The notes: generated by a model not told the origin, from the letters alone. DNA of 64,000 nt from an uncultured Ruegeria sp. (GCF_947497005.1 NZ_CANMFF010000001.1:62001-126000), one strand, 5' to 3'; positions 7,677 through 17,422 are shown, numbered from the stretch's first letter. Translations and numbers: made by a program.

Positions 7677-8465
7677 TCAGTCCGTTTGATCGGAAAACAG
7701 GTTCTCCCGGGATTCATCCAACAGCTGATCCAGCTCGATGGTGCCCGCATTGATATCCCGCAGTTCGACCCGCCCGTCACCATGGCCCAGGACCACTTTG
7801 TCGCAGATATCGATAAACAGACCATTTTCAACCACGCCCGGTACCTGATTGAGGATCAAAGCAACCTGACGTGGGTTACCGATCCGCTGCAGGTGCAGAT
7901 CGAGGATGTGGTTGCCTTCGTCGGTCACAAATGGGGCCTCACCGTTCATGCGCAGCGCCGACGAAGTTCCAAGTACATCCATCGTATCAAGTGCTTCTTC
8001 AATCAGGGTGCGCGTGGTTTGCCAGCCAAAGGGAACAACCTCGACCGGCAAGGGAAAAGCACCCAGTGTTTCAACCTCTTTCCCTGCATCAGCGATGACG
8101 ATCATCTGGTCGCTGGCCGTGGCCACGATTTTTTCCTGCAGATGCGCGCCGCCGCCACCTTTGATCAGGTTCAAGTCCGCGTCAAACTCATCGGCACCAT
8201 CAATGGTCATGTCCAACCACCCGGCCTGATCCAGTGAAATGACCTCGATCCCGACCTCGCGTGCAAGCTGCGCGGTGCGGGTGGACGTAGGAACGCCCTT
8301 GATCCGCAAGCCTTCATCCCGCACCCGTTCGCCCAGACGGCGCACCAGCCAGGAGGCTGTGGATCCTGTCCCAAGGCCCACGCGCATTCCGTCTTCGACC
8401 ATCTCGGCGGCGCGGCAAGCAGCCACGTATTTTGCAGTGTCGATGGGCGACAGATCTCCGGACAT
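7677..8465 (-). CDS. rpiA: Ribose-5-phosphate isomerase A
   Basis: Interconverts ribose 5-phosphate and ribulose 5-phosphate in the pentose-phosphate pathway. The 262-residue product has the RpiA signatures GLGTGSTA near residue 30, DGADEFD in the middle and KGGGGA directly after it. A GGGAAAG ribosome site precedes the ATG. Divergent from the glutathione S-transferase gene across 167 bases; it leads the leftward run into gor. Confidence 0.95.
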   Translation of the reverse strand: MSGDLSPIDTAKYVAACRAAEMVEDGMRVGLGTGSTASWLVRRLGERVRDEGLRIKGVPTSTRTAQLAREVGIEVISLDQAGWLDMTIDGADEFDADLNLIKGGGGAHLQEKIVATASDQMIVIADAGKEVETLGAFPLPVEVVPFGWQTTRTLIEEALDTMDVLGTSSALRMNGEAPFVTDEGNHILDLHLQRIGNPRQVALILNQVPGVVENGLFIDICDKVVLGHGDGRVELRDINAGTIELDQLLDESRENLFSDQTD

Positions 8466-8632
8466 GGCAGCTTTCCCAGTTTAGTCTGCCGAAGTTATAG
8501 GGAATGCGCTGTGCAACTGCGACCACAATTTACGGTCCGGCAAGCGTAAAGTTGTTTCAAGACTGCGCGTTTCCTATCGGAAACGTCGCAATCATGTCTT
8601 ACACCCACATCTTTGTCATATAGATTACCCGC

Positions 8633-9334
8633 ATGATGACCCCGTATCGCCTATACTATGCTCCTGACAACGCCTCGCTGGTGATCCGGCTGGTGCTGGA
8701 AGAAATGGGTGTGCCCTATGAAGCCGTGCTTGTGGATCGCCGCCGGAACGAACAGGACAGCGCAGCGTATCGGGCACTGAATCCAAATGGGCTGATCCCC
8801 GTTCTGGAAACGCCGCAAGGACCGATCTTTGAAACTGCGGCCATCCTTCTGTGGCTGTCAGAGAGCCATGGGCAAATGGCCCCGCCAGCAGATGACCCGG
8901 ACCGCGCCGAGTTTCTGAAATGGCTGTTCTTTGCGTCCAATACGTTGCACGCCGATCTGCGTATTCTGTTTTACGCCGAGAAATACATCGATCCGTCACA
9001 AGCCGACATGCTGCGTGCAGGCATCCGGCCCCGTTTACGGCAACACCTGCAATTACTGGACGCTCTGGCAAAACGCGCGCCCGTCTGGTTCAGGGCGGAT
9101 TCGCAGTCGGTTCTGACCTATTATGTCGCCTGCATGATGCGCTGGATGGCTTTGTATCCAGCTAAAACCGACCGCAGCTGGTATCAACTGGCCGACACAC
9201 CGAACCTTCAGACCATTCTGATGCAGCTTGAAATGTGCCCCGCTACCCGTTCGGCCATTGCAGCTGAGGGGCTGGGGGTCACACCGTTCACATCTCCTAC
9301 TCATGCTAATCCTCCGGAAGGCTCAGCTACCTGA
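8633..9334 (+). CDS. Glutathione S-transferase family protein
   Basis: A 233-residue protein with an N-terminal thioredoxin-fold GST domain (about 3-80, with NPNGLIPVLE and the ETAAILLWLSE glutathione-contact helix) and an all-helical C-terminal domain (about 90-210). Substrate unknown. Two ATGs in tandem (8633, 8636) make the exact start ambiguous by one residue. The sdaA start follows its TGA after a single base, so the two genes are very probably one transcript. Confidence 0.85.
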   Translation: MMTPYRLYYAPDNASLVIRLVLEEMGVPYEAVLVDRRRNEQDSAAYRALNPNGLIPVLETPQGPIFETAAILLWLSESHGQMAPPADDPDRAEFLKWLFFASNTLHADLRILFYAEKYIDPSQADMLRAGIRPRLRQHLQLLDALAKRAPVWFRADSQSVLTYYVACMMRWMALYPAKTDRSWYQLADTPNLQTILMQLEMCPATRSAIAAEGLGVTPFTSPTHANPPEGSAT

Positions 9335-9335
9335 T

Positions 9336-10709
9336 ATGTTCCTATCTGTCTTCGATATGTTCAAAGTGGGCATCGGCCCGTCGTCATCGCACACTATGGG
9401 TCCCATGGTGGCTGCAGCACGTTTTCTGGATATGATGCGCGCGTCACCTTTTGAGTTTGCGGGTCTGAAAGGATCGCTGCACGGCTCGCTCGCCTTTACC
9501 GGCGTCGGCCACGCGACAGACCGGGCGACTATCCTGGGGTTGGCCGGCTTTGTTCCAGACAGCTACGACAACGATAAGGCCGAGGCCGCACTGGCCGACA
9601 TCGCCAGCACGCATACGGTGACCCCAGATGGCCTGCCGACGCTTCAGTTCGATCCCAAAACAGATCTCATTTTCGACTACGACAACAACCTGCTTGGACA
9701 TGCCAATGGGATGATCCTGATGGCGACCGACGCGCAAGGGGACGTGATCCTGCGCCAGGTGTTCTATTCCATCGGTGGCGGTTTTGTCCTGACCGAGGAA
9801 GAGCTGACCGAAGGCAAAGCGACGGACGAAGGCGGACCAGTGCCATTCCCGTTCAAATCTGCCGTGGAAATGCTGGAGATGGCCAAAACCAGTGGCAAGA
9901 GCATTGCCGAGATGAAGCGTGCCAATGAAGTCGCGCGCGGTTGCGTCGATAGTTTTGCCAAAGGCTCGGCCCGGCTGTGGCAGGTGATGAATGACTGTAT
10001 CGAGCGCGGGTTGACCACAGATGGCATCCTGCCGGGCGGGCTGAAGGTGCGCCGCCGGGCTAAGGGTATCTATGACGCGCTGATCGCCGAGCGCGGCATG
10101 AACCTGACCGCACCGCATACGATCAACGACTGGATGAGCGTCTATGCGATGGCGGTCAACGAAGAGAACGCCGCCGGCGGGCAAGTCGTCACGGCACCCA
10201 CCAACGGGGCGGCGGGTGTCCTGCCTGCTGTGCTGCGCTATTATTTGGACCACGTTCCGGGGGCTTCCGAGAGCCATATCGAGGACTTCCTGCTGACTGC
10301 CGCCGCGATTGGCGGGCTGGTCAAGTACAACGCCTCAATCTCGGGTGCCGAAGCGGGATGTCAGGCAGAAGTCGGCAGCGCGTCTGCCATGGCTGCAGCC
10401 GGTCTCTGCGCTGTTATGGGCGGCACACCCGAGCAGGTTGAAAATGCCGCCGAAATCGCATTGGAGCATCATCTGGGTATGACCTGCGATCCCGTCGCCG
10501 GTCTGGTTCAGGTGCCCTGCATCGAACGTAACGGGCTGGGTGCCATCAAAGCAGTGTCTGCTGCATCGCTGGCCCTGCGCGGGGATGGTGAGCATTTCGT
10601 GCCGCTGGACGCGGTGATCGAAACCATGCGTCAGACCGGCCATGACATGCATGAAAGGTACAAGGAAACCTCACTTGGCGGGCTGGCCGTGAACGTGCCA
10701 AACTGCTGA
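9336..10709 (+). CDS. sdaA: L-serine ammonia-lyase (iron-sulfur type)
   Basis: Deaminates L-serine to pyruvate and ammonia with a [4Fe-4S] cluster. The 457-residue single-chain form begins [23 protein letters not shown], the family signature start. The catalytic domain contains [11 protein letters not shown], the cysteine in [10 protein letters not shown], and the TCDPVAG and VPCIERNG segments expected to carry cluster ligands. An upstream in-frame ATG at 9228 would overlap the GST gene by 107 bases and is rejected. The ATG is one base past the GST stop. Confidence 0.95.
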   Translation: MFLSVFDMFKVGIGPSSSHTMGPMVAAARFLDMMRASPFEFAGLKGSLHGSLAFTGVGHATDRATILGLAGFVPDSYDNDKAEAALADIASTHTVTPDGLPTLQFDPKTDLIFDYDNNLLGHANGMILMATDAQGDVILRQVFYSIGGGFVLTEEELTEGKATDEGGPVPFPFKSAVEMLEMAKTSGKSIAEMKRANEVARGCVDSFAKGSARLWQVMNDCIERGLTTDGILPGGLKVRRRAKGIYDALIAERGMNLTAPHTINDWMSVYAMAVNEENAAGGQVVTAPTNGAAGVLPAVLRYYLDHVPGASESHIEDFLLTAAAIGGLVKYNASISGAEAGCQAEVGSASAMAAAGLCAVMGGTPEQVENAAEIALEHHLGMTCDPVAGLVQVPCIERNGLGAIKAVSAASLALRGDGEHFVPLDAVIETMRQTGHDMHERYKETSLGGLAVNVPNC

Positions 10710-10732
10710 GATCGTAACAGGAGAGGGTTGAT

Positions 10733-11149
10733 ATGCGTGGACATTGCCTGTGCGACAGCATCAAGTACGAAATTGACCCTCCTGCCCTGTCCTGCGTTTC
10801 CTGTCATTGCGACAGCTGTCGCCGCCAATGCGCCGCGCCGATGACCACCTATTTCGCGGTTCGTGACGGTCAGTGGCGCTGGGTCGGAGAAGAGCCGAAA
10901 CACTTCAATTCCTCTCCCGGAGTTGAGCGTAGTTTCTGCCCGCATTGCGGCACACCGATCTCGTTCCGTTCCGCCAAGATGTCGGATGTGCTGCACCTTT
11001 ACGTTGCCACATTGGAGACCCCTGAGGCGCTGCAGCCCACGTTGCACGTATCTCATGAGGAAAAGCTGAGCTGGCTGCATCTTGATGACGGTCTGCCCAC
11101 TTGCATCGGGCCAGATTACACCAAGGTTCAACCCCTGCCCGACGGCTGA
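10733..11149 (+). CDS. GFA-family zinc protein (CENP-V/GFA fold)
   Basis: A 138-residue protein of the glutathione-dependent formaldehyde-activating-enzyme-like family. The zinc-binding cysteines are visible: GHCLCDS near residues 4-7, CVSCHCDSCRRQC at about 21-33, and FCPHCGTP near 68. Such proteins are often misnamed formaldehyde-activating enzymes, and the real substrate is usually unknown. It follows sdaA by 23 bases with an AGGAGAG ribosome site, so it may share its transcript. Confidence 0.88.
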   Translation: MRGHCLCDSIKYEIDPPALSCVSCHCDSCRRQCAAPMTTYFAVRDGQWRWVGEEPKHFNSSPGVERSFCPHCGTPISFRSAKMSDVLHLYVATLETPEALQPTLHVSHEEKLSWLHLDDGLPTCIGPDYTKVQPLPDG

Positions 11150-11194
11150 ATTCGGACCTTTCCACTGTGTCGCCAAACCGCTAGCGTCGCGCTC

Positions 11195-12109
11195 ATGACT
11201 CAGGATCACCCCGTTTTAGGCATCTTTTTGATGCTTGGTTTTTGCGTGCTCGCCCCGTTGGGCGATGCGATGGCAAAGCTGTTGGGCGAGACGACGCCAC
11301 TAGGTTTGCTGGTTACAGTCCGCTTCGCGGTACAAGCGTTGATTCTTGTCCCGTTGGTGGCGGTGACAGGACGGCCGTGGCGGATGCGCGGGCGTATCCT
11401 GCGCCTGACAATCATCCGCACACTGCTGCATATTGTCGGCATTACGGCCATGTTCAGTGCATTGCAGTTCCTGCCTTTGGCCGATGCCATCGCCATCGCC
11501 TTTGTCATGCCGTTCATCATGCTGCTGCTGGGCAAATACGTACTGGGCGAAGAAGTCGGCACCCGCCGACTTGTAGCCTGTATCGTAGGATTTACCGGCA
11601 CCCTGTTGGTGATCCAACCCAGCTTTGCCGAGGTCGGCGCACCTGCATTACTGCCTTTGATCGTCGCCGTGGTCTTTGCCTTGTTCATGCTGGTCACGCG
11701 GCAAATCGCCAAGGAAACGGATCCGGTTTCCCTGCAGGCAATATCAGGGGTCTTTGCGACTGTGATACTGGCTCCTGTCCTAATGATCGGAACACCGCTT
11801 GGCATCTGGGAAGTATCGGCAACATTGCCCGCCCCCGACTTGTACTGGCTGTTGATCGCGATTGGGATTCTAGGAACGCTCGCACACCTACTGATGACAT
11901 GGTCACTACGCTATGCACCTTCGGCCACACTGGCCCCGATGCAATATCTGGAAATCCCCGTCGCAACCCTGATTGGTTGGATCATTTTCAGCGACCTGCC
12001 GGACGGGTTGGCGGCAATCGGCATCATGATCACCATCGGCTCAGGCTTGTACGTCATTCTTCGCGAACGGGCCAACGCTCGGTCTGCCCCGACAGAAACA
12101 CCCGCATAA
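11195..12109 (+). CDS. EamA/DMT-family transporter
   Basis: A 304-residue inner-membrane protein with ten predicted helices arranged as two EamA repeats (about 5-135 and 145-285). The first repeat has RTLLHIVGITAMFSALQFLPLADAIAI and the second has YAPSATLAPMQYLEIPVATLIGW, both characteristic. Substrate unknown. Its 3' end overlaps the 3' end of the opposing thiamine pyrophosphokinase gene by 56 bases. Confidence 0.92.
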   Translation: MTQDHPVLGIFLMLGFCVLAPLGDAMAKLLGETTPLGLLVTVRFAVQALILVPLVAVTGRPWRMRGRILRLTIIRTLLHIVGITAMFSALQFLPLADAIAIAFVMPFIMLLLGKYVLGEEVGTRRLVACIVGFTGTLLVIQPSFAEVGAPALLPLIVAVVFALFMLVTRQIAKETDPVSLQAISGVFATVILAPVLMIGTPLGIWEVSATLPAPDLYWLLIAIGILGTLAHLLMTWSLRYAPSATLAPMQYLEIPVATLIGWIIFSDLPDGLAAIGIMITIGSGLYVILRERANARSAPTETPA

Positions 12110-12761
12110 GCGGATCCAGCGTGGCGCGCGGAACCATCACCAATAAGCCGGGCCCATCCATTTGCAATTCAACATTCGACAGCGCCCGATTGGATGTGCC
12201 CACCTGCATGTCCGGTTGAAACCGCAGACCATCGATTGGCCATTCCAGCCCGGTGCTACGACCCGTTACGCGGCGCATCGGAAACAGCGAAACGACATCT
12301 CCGGGCGCAACCGGCAGTCGGATCTGGGGAGGAGCATGAAAGACCACTTCATGCTCGCCCAACAGAATGCAGGCCTGTTCCTGACGTCTCACCAGAATGT
12401 TCAAAACTGCAAGCTGATGATCCAGCCGCCCGCCCAGAAACCCCGCGCCCAAAACCAGCGGAGCCTGCACATTGCGCAGGGCCTTGTCGAAATCGGTGCT
12501 GTCCTGTTCGCGAATGGCAAAAAGTCGGTCTGTCGGAATTCTTGCTTTCGACGCTTTGTCTAGCGAATCGAAGTCTCCAATGACCGCGTCCGGAATACGA
12601 CCTGATTCTGTCAGAACGGACGCACCACCGTCCGCTGCGACGACCGAAGTGACGCGGTTCAGCACCAAATTCAGGTCCTCAGAACCAACAAATCCGCCCC
12701 CAAACAGCCCGATTGGATCAGCAGAGCGCACAATTGGATCATTTTTCTTAAGATTGGCCAT
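12054..12761 (-). CDS. Thiamine pyrophosphokinase
   Basis: Transfers pyrophosphate from ATP to thiamine to make thiamine diphosphate. The visible family motifs are VVAADGGA, IGDFDSL, STDFDKAL and GFLGGRLDHQLA, covering the nucleotide- and Mg-binding Asp residues. With the start at 12761 the product has 235 residues, close to the family size. A GTG at 12791 and an ATG at 12782 are alternative in-frame starts. The tail overlaps the converging EamA gene by 56 bases. No TPP riboswitch is visible. Confidence 0.85.
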   Translation of the reverse strand: MANLKKNDPIVRSADPIGLFGGGFVGSEDLNLVLNRVTSVVAADGGASVLTESGRIPDAVIGDFDSLDKASKARIPTDRLFAIREQDSTDFDKALRNVQAPLVLGAGFLGGRLDHQLAVLNILVRRQEQACILLGEHEVVFHAPPQIRLPVAPGDVVSLFPMRRVTGRSTGLEWPIDGLRFQPDMQVGTSNRALSNVELQMDGPGLLVMVPRATLDPLMRVFLSGQTERWPVREE

Positions 12762-12884
12762 TTTTCCCGGATTTGGACACATTAAGACCACAAAATGATA
12801 GGTTCATGCATAAAGTTCAGAGCCGATGTGTGCTCCCGATTCCGGGTAAGTTGGCTCTCGTAGTTTGTAAAGGACATGCGTCTG

Positions 12885-14585
12885 ATGGTACAGAATAACA
12901 AGGTATTGACCGTTTCCTATGGAACCTTCTCCTGCACTTTGGAAGGATTTGACGATTCCTTTGAAACGATGAAAGCCATTGCCGAATATTTCCGCGATCT
13001 TGCTGCAGATGACCGTTATTTCGGCTCGGAACCACCCCAGCCAGATGCCGAGATGCTGACGCGTATCGCCCGGCGTGATGCGTCGCAGCGTGTCGAAGCC
13101 AGCCAAAATGAATCCGGCCTGTTGCTGCGTGCCACGCAAGGCACCGAAGCCCCGCCCTCTGTCGCTTCTGATGCACCGGCCCCGAACACGGCTCCTGTGA
13201 ATGTCATGAACACTCCCACTCACGAACAAACCCAGCCGGGCCCGACACAAACTGAGTTCGTTGACGCGGAACCCGTCGCGGACATCACTCCTCTGGCTGC
13301 CGATAGCATTGCGGCAAAACTGCAGCGCATCCGGGCCGTTGTGTCCCATTCCGACGTGCCCGCAACTGCCTATTCCGAAGACGAGGAATCTTCGCTGCTG
13401 GCCGATACGCCCCCTCCGATGGACGCCGTGGCAGCCGCCTTCGAGGCCGGCGCGCTCAATTCGAAAGACTTTTCCGAACCAGCAAAATCAGAGACGGCAG
13501 AAGTCAAAGAAGAACCTGCAATTGACGCTGAAGAATTGCAGGTCGGCGAATTGCTGGCAACCGAAGCCCCAGAGGCGCAAAATATCGAAACTGCAGATCC
13601 GATTATCGAAGAAACTTCCGAGCAGCGGGTGCCCCTGACCCCCGAGCACCTGCCGGTCGCAGATATCGAAGATTCACCGCAACTTCCTACCGAGCCCCTG
13701 TTCTCGGATCTTGAAGAAGATACCGAAGAGGAAATCGACGAAGATGATGTTCCCAACATCCTTAACGTTGAAGATGTGGCGATTGAATCCGAAGACGCAA
13801 AGTCAGAAGAAACCAACGACGATCAGCCACAGGGTGTTTTGACCGCAGCGGACGAAGTGAACCTGCTGGCCGAGATTTCTGAAATCGAAACGGATCTGGC
13901 CGGCCGCTCGAGCCAAAAACTGACCGATGATGCCGATCCCGATCAGGATATTTCGCGCCTGATGGCTAAAACCGGCGAGCACATGGAAGACCCCTCCAGC
14001 AACGATGCGCGTGAAACATATTCACACCTGCGCACCGCAGTTGCCGCGACCGAGGCCGACCGTGATGGTCTGGCTACCTCGGACGCTTCGCCTCTGGACG
14101 AGTATCGCGGCGACCTGGAATCGGTCGTCAGCCCGCGTCGCCCCGAAGTGAACGTGACCAGCATGCGCCCGGAAGCCGACGCTCCGGCACCTCTGAAACT
14201 GGTTGCCGAGCAACGTGTTGATGATCAAAACGCGAACACGGGCCCGATCATGCCACGTCGTGTTACAGCTCAGATCGAAGAAGCCGGAACGGAAGAAGGC
14301 GGTTTTGCCCAGTTTGCGCAGGATCAGGGCGCGCAGTCGCTGCAGGATCTTCTGGAGGCGGCCGCAGCCTATCTGTCCTTTGTCGAAGGTCAGGAGCAAT
14401 TCTCTCGCCCGCAACTGATGAACAAGGTCCGTTCCTTAAAGCAGGACGAATTCAATCGCGAAGAAAGCCTGCGTTCGTTTGGACAGTTGTTGCGCGATGG
14501 GAAAATCGAAAAAGCCGGTGGCGGCCGTTTCGCAGCCTCCAATCTGATCGGCTTTCGTCCTGATGATGAACGCGCAGTCGGCTAA
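12885..14585 (+). CDS. Large acidic protein with conserved ends, function unknown
   Basis: A 566-residue protein with no recognised enzyme motif, no signal peptide and no membrane segment. Residues 1-65 are a compact conserved-looking head (VLTVSYGTFSCTLEGFDD, then KAIAEYFRDLAADDRYFG). Residues about 70-440 are low-complexity, rich in Glu, Asp, Pro and Ala, and probably disordered. Residues about 465-560 form a helical tail (LQDLLEAAAAYLSFVEG, FSRPQLMNKVRS, RSFGQLLRDGKIEK) that resembles a small winged-helix unit. An ATG three codons upstream (12876) leaves too little space after AAAGGA, so 12885 is chosen. I recall the head from uncharacterised Rhodobacteraceae proteins. A terminator follows 23 bases after the stop. 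Confidence 0.7.
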   Translation: MVQNNKVLTVSYGTFSCTLEGFDDSFETMKAIAEYFRDLAADDRYFGSEPPQPDAEMLTRIARRDASQRVEASQNESGLLLRATQGTEAPPSVASDAPAPNTAPVNVMNTPTHEQTQPGPTQTEFVDAEPVADITPLAADSIAAKLQRIRAVVSHSDVPATAYSEDEESSLLADTPPPMDAVAAAFEAGALNSKDFSEPAKSETAEVKEEPAIDAEELQVGELLATEAPEAQNIETADPIIEETSEQRVPLTPEHLPVADIEDSPQLPTEPLFSDLEEDTEEEIDEDDVPNILNVEDVAIESEDAKSEETNDDQPQGVLTAADEVNLLAEISEIETDLAGRSSQKLTDDADPDQDISRLMAKTGEHMEDPSSNDARETYSHLRTAVAATEADRDGLATSDASPLDEYRGDLESVVSPRRPEVNVTSMRPEADAPAPLKLVAEQRVDDQNANTGPIMPRRVTAQIEEAGTEEGGFAQFAQDQGAQSLQDLLEAAAAYLSFVEGQEQFSRPQLMNKVRSLKQDEFNREESLRSFGQLLRDGKIEKAGGGRFAASNLIGFRPDDERAVG

Positions 14586-14607
14586 CTGCCATCCCAATTG
14601 AAAGTCC

Positions 14608-14640
14608 GGGCCGGGTAACACCCGGCCCTTTCTCTTTTTT
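14608..14640 (+). terminator. Rho-independent terminator after the acidic protein gene
   Basis: GGGCCGGGT pairs perfectly with ACCCGGCCC around a 3-base loop (AAC), followed by TTTCTCTTTTTT. It ends the transcript of the acidic protein gene. Confidence 0.92.
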
Positions 14641-14746
14641 CTCCCCCAATAGCACGATGCTGGATATCGTTTTGAAAAAAATCGCTCAATAGGTAACGCT
14701 GCGTCGCAGAAACCTGGTATGATCATGCGAAAGAAAACTCGTCAGG

Positions 14747-15346
14747 ATGTCTCTTTCAGACAAAGGCAGCGCTACGCAAGACGTCATAATTCGTCGACTT
14801 CGAAAATATGATAAGGAATTGATAATTAACGATTTCAACAATTTGAACAACGAAGTGTTGTTCTCACGCTTTGGCCTATCTGTTCAGCCTCGGGGACTGC
14901 ACAACTACATCTCCAACATGTTTGCTGACGCAGCATTCATTTTGGGTGCTTTCCCGGATTCTTGCCTGCGTAGTGTAGGAGAATTGCGTCTGATACCCGA
15001 TCAAAAACACCACATCGCCGAAGCGGCCTTTACTGTCGAAAAGGTCGGGCAGGATCAGGGCATTGGCGATGCTTTGCTCTCACGCCTCATTACGGTGGCT
15101 CAAAACCGAGGGTTCAGAGAAGTTCACATGCTTTGCTTGGCGACCAATCAAAAATTGCGACGTCTGGCTGCCAAGCACAACGCAGAACTGGTTCTTGTCC
15201 CGGGTCAGGTCGAGGCGAGCCTGACCACTCCGTGGCCGACCCCGTTCAGCACGGCCAAAGAAATCACAGACGCGTACCGCGCGTTTGCACGCGCAGTGCT
15301 CAGTTGGTCAAACCATGTACACGCGTCAAACGAGGCTCAGGACTGA
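14747..15346 (+). CDS. GNAT-family N-acetyltransferase
   Basis: A 199-residue protein. The GNAT core is recognisable from the AAFTVEKVGQDQGIGDALLSRL segment, the acetyl-CoA pyrophosphate loop with the Gln-x-x-Gly-Ile-Gly pattern at about residues 103-108, and the following REVHMLCLATNQKLRRLAAKH strand-helix. The acceptor substrate is unknown. Its last 10 bases overlap the end of the converging DUF2842 gene. Confidence 0.82.
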   Translation: MSLSDKGSATQDVIIRRLRKYDKELIINDFNNLNNEVLFSRFGLSVQPRGLHNYISNMFADAAFILGAFPDSCLRSVGELRLIPDQKHHIAEAAFTVEKVGQDQGIGDALLSRLITVAQNRGFREVHMLCLATNQKLRRLAAKHNAELVLVPGQVEASLTTPWPTPFSTAKEITDAYRAFARAVLSWSNHVHASNEAQD

Positions 15347-15573
15347 TCCGGGTCTTCCTTGCCAACGCCGCGAAAAACGAACTTGAACGGCACAGCCCAA
15401 AGAATGCCCAAAACAATATAGACCAGAAGCTCTACCCAGATCGGTGGGCGCTCCAGCCAGTTTAAGACCGTCACCACGGCCACAATATAGAGTGGCAGGC
15501 CAACGACTAGGATCACCAACGACCAGCGCCGGCGCGCCTTGTAACTCAGACCTGTTTTCTGCTCGTCACTCAT
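15337..15573 (-). CDS. DUF2842 small membrane protein
   Basis: Seventy-eight residues with two membrane helices (about 20-38 and 46-66), matching DUF2842, a small alphaproteobacterial membrane family of unknown role. The start overlaps the purA stop in an ATGA, so it is translationally coupled to purA. A 25-codon upstream extension in the open frame lies inside purA and is rejected. Confidence 0.8.
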   Translation of the reverse strand: MSDEQKTGLSYKARRRWSLVILVVGLPLYIVAVVTVLNWLERPPIWVELLVYIVLGILWAVPFKFVFRGVGKEDPDQS

Positions 15574-16868
15574 CAGTCTGCGAATGGGTCGGTCACCAGA
15601 ATGGTGTCGTCCCGCTCCGGGCTGGTGGACAAAAGCGCCACCGGGCATTTGATCAGCTCTTCAACACGACGTACGTACTTGATCGCGTTGGCTGGAAGTT
15701 CAGCCCAGCTGCGCGCACCTTCAGTGGATTCGCTCCAGCCCGGCATTTCTTCGTAGACGGGCTTGCAGCGCGCCTGCTGATCAGCGGCTGTGGGCAGATA
15801 ATCCAGACGTTCGCCGTCCAGCTCATAGCTGGTGCAAATCTTCAGCGTTTCAAAGCCGTCCAATACATCGAGTTTGGTCAGCGAGATGCCATTTACGCCA
15901 CTGGTCGCGCAGGTCTGACGCACCAGGCACGCGTCAAACCAGCCGCAGCGGCGCTTGCGGCCCGTTACGGTGCCAAACTCATGCCCACGGGTTCCAAGGC
16001 GCAGACCATCATCGTCGTCCAGTTCGGTTGGAAACGGCCCCTCACCCACACGAGTGGTGTAGGCTTTGACGATGCCCAGAACGAAATCCACTGATCCCGG
16101 ACCAATACCCACACCAGTCGCCGCCTGCCCGGCAATCACGTTCGACGATGTCACAAACGGATAGGTTCCGAAGTCGATGTCCAACAATGCACCTTGCGCA
16201 CCCTCAAACAGGATACGTTTGCCAGCCTTGCGTTTTTCGTTCAGCACTTTCCAGACGGGCGCCGCGAACGGTAGGATTTGCTGTGCGATCTCTTTCAGCT
16301 GAGCGATCAGCCCATCCCGATCGACAGGTTCAATCCCCAGTCCCTTGCGCAGCGGATCATGGTGCTGCAATGCGCGATCAACACGCGCCTCAAGCGTCGC
16401 TGCGTCAGCCAGATCAGCAACCCGAACGGACCGGCGGCCAACTTTGTCTTCGTAAGCGGGCCCAATGCCGCGACCAGTGGTTCCGATTTTGGTCCCTTTG
16501 CTCGCAGCTTCTTCTCGGGCGCGGTCCAGCTCACCATGAATGGGCAGAATCAGCGGTGTGTTTTCAGCGATCATCAACGTCTCGGGGGTGATTTCGACAC
16601 CCTGCTCGCGTATCGATGCGATTTCTCCGACCAAATGCCAGGGGTCCAGTACGACCCCGTTTCCGATGACGCTCAGCTTTCCACCGCGCACGACGCCCGA
16701 AGGCAAAGCGTTCAATTTGTAGACTTCTCCGTCAATGACCAGCGTGTGGCCTGCGTTGTGCCCGCCCTGAAAACGCGCGATCACGTCCGCCCGTTCGCTG
16801 AGCCAGTCGACGATCTTGCCTTTTCCTTCGTCACCCCACTGGGCGCCGACAACAACCACATTGGCCAT
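15573..16868 (-). CDS. purA: Adenylosuccinate synthetase
   Basis: GTP-dependent first committed step of AMP synthesis from IMP. The 431-residue product shows the family signatures [12 protein letters not shown] at the N terminus and GHNAGHTLV near residue 40, with [14 protein letters not shown] at about residue 130. Full length. Coupled to DUF2842 downstream through an ATGA overlap. The 5' side opens onto the repeat-containing intergenic region at 16.9-17.1 kb. Confidence 0.97.
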   Translation of the reverse strand: MANVVVVGAQWGDEGKGKIVDWLSERADVIARFQGGHNAGHTLVIDGEVYKLNALPSGVVRGGKLSVIGNGVVLDPWHLVGEIASIREQGVEITPETLMIAENTPLILPIHGELDRAREEAASKGTKIGTTGRGIGPAYEDKVGRRSVRVADLADAATLEARVDRALQHHDPLRKGLGIEPVDRDGLIAQLKEIAQQILPFAAPVWKVLNEKRKAGKRILFEGAQGALLDIDFGTYPFVTSSNVIAGQAATGVGIGPGSVDFVLGIVKAYTTRVGEGPFPTELDDDDGLRLGTRGHEFGTVTGRKRRCGWFDACLVRQTCATSGVNGISLTKLDVLDGFETLKICTSYELDGERLDYLPTAADQQARCKPVYEEMPGWSESTEGARSWAELPANAIKYVRRVEELIKCPVALLSTSPERDDTILVTDPFAD

Positions 16869-16974
16869 ATCCGGTCCTTTTGCGCTGAGTTATCAAACCC
16901 GGCTCATATAGCGGGGCACAAACGGCAGGGAAACCGATATTTCGCCGCAGATTGAAATCGCGCAAATGCGCGAT

Positions 16975-17050
16975 GCCTCCGGCGGAGGTACTTTTGGCCA
17001 GATGAAGAATGGATCCCCTGCTTCATCTGGCAGAAAATACCCCGGGGGAG
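16975..17050. repeat. Inverted pair of a Rhodobacterales intergenic repeat
   Basis: The 33 bases at 16975-17007 begin GCCTCCGGCGGAGGTA and end GGCCAGATGAAG. A second, inverted copy at 17021-17050 reads back as CTCCCCCGGGGTATTTTCTG then CCAGATGAAG. The two arms flank 13 bases and form a long imperfect palindrome. A third, diverged copy lies at 58631-58663. I recall this GCCTCCGGCGG...GATGAAG unit as common between genes of Rhodobacteraceae; copy number in this genome is not known from the window. Confidence 0.7.
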
Positions 17051-17068
17051 TCGTCCTGCAAGGGCGGC

Positions 17069-17083
17069 GGGGGCAGAGCCCCC
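17069..17083. repeat. GGGGGC-AGA-GCCCCC hairpin unit
   Basis: A perfect 6-bp GC stem with a 3-base loop, followed on the plus strand by TTT. It sits just beyond the stop of the leftward nitrile hydratase accessory gene and next to the inverted repeat pair. GGGGGCTCTGCCCCC-type units are frequent between genes in this family. It may serve as a weak terminator or mRNA end stabiliser. Confidence 0.55.
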
Positions 17084-17092
17084 TTTCAGACC

Positions 17093-17422
17093 TCAACACA
17101 GATGCACAGGTTGCCCGTGGGGTGTCTTAAGGTAGGCCTCTTCCCAAGCCCGGTGCAGCTTTTTCACATCTTGCGGTGGCGCGGCGCCCTGCTCGGCGAG
17201 CAAACCCTCGAGCGTTTCCAACCACGCGTGGAAATAGTCTTCGCCGCCATCCAGCGCTCGAGATAACCCGTGGCGCTTCAGTGTATCCGAGAAACGCGCC
17301 GCCCAATCGGGCCAATGGAACCGTCCAGCCTCATTCAACGCCACGGTTACTGCGAACACCTGAGCGTGCCAGGGTTCGGCAAAGACGGGCTCTGGCGCGT
17401 CGTGGAAAATACAATCGCTCAT
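17093..17422 (-). CDS. Nitrile hydratase accessory protein
   Basis: A 109-residue protein related to the N-terminal part of the nitrile hydratase beta subunit, the family that inserts cobalt into the alpha subunit and exchanges subunits during maturation. The characteristic segment is FAEPWHAQVFAVTVALNEAGRFHWPDWAARFS, which mirrors [14 protein letters not shown] of the adjacent beta subunit. The start at 17422 overlaps the beta-subunit stop in an ATGA; the eight-codon upstream extension is ignored. Third gene of the alpha-beta-activator operon. Confidence 0.88.
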   Translation of the reverse strand: MSDCIFHDAPEPVFAEPWHAQVFAVTVALNEAGRFHWPDWAARFSDTLKRHGLSRALDGGEDYFHAWLETLEGLLAEQGAAPPQDVKKLHRAWEEAYLKTPHGQPVHLC

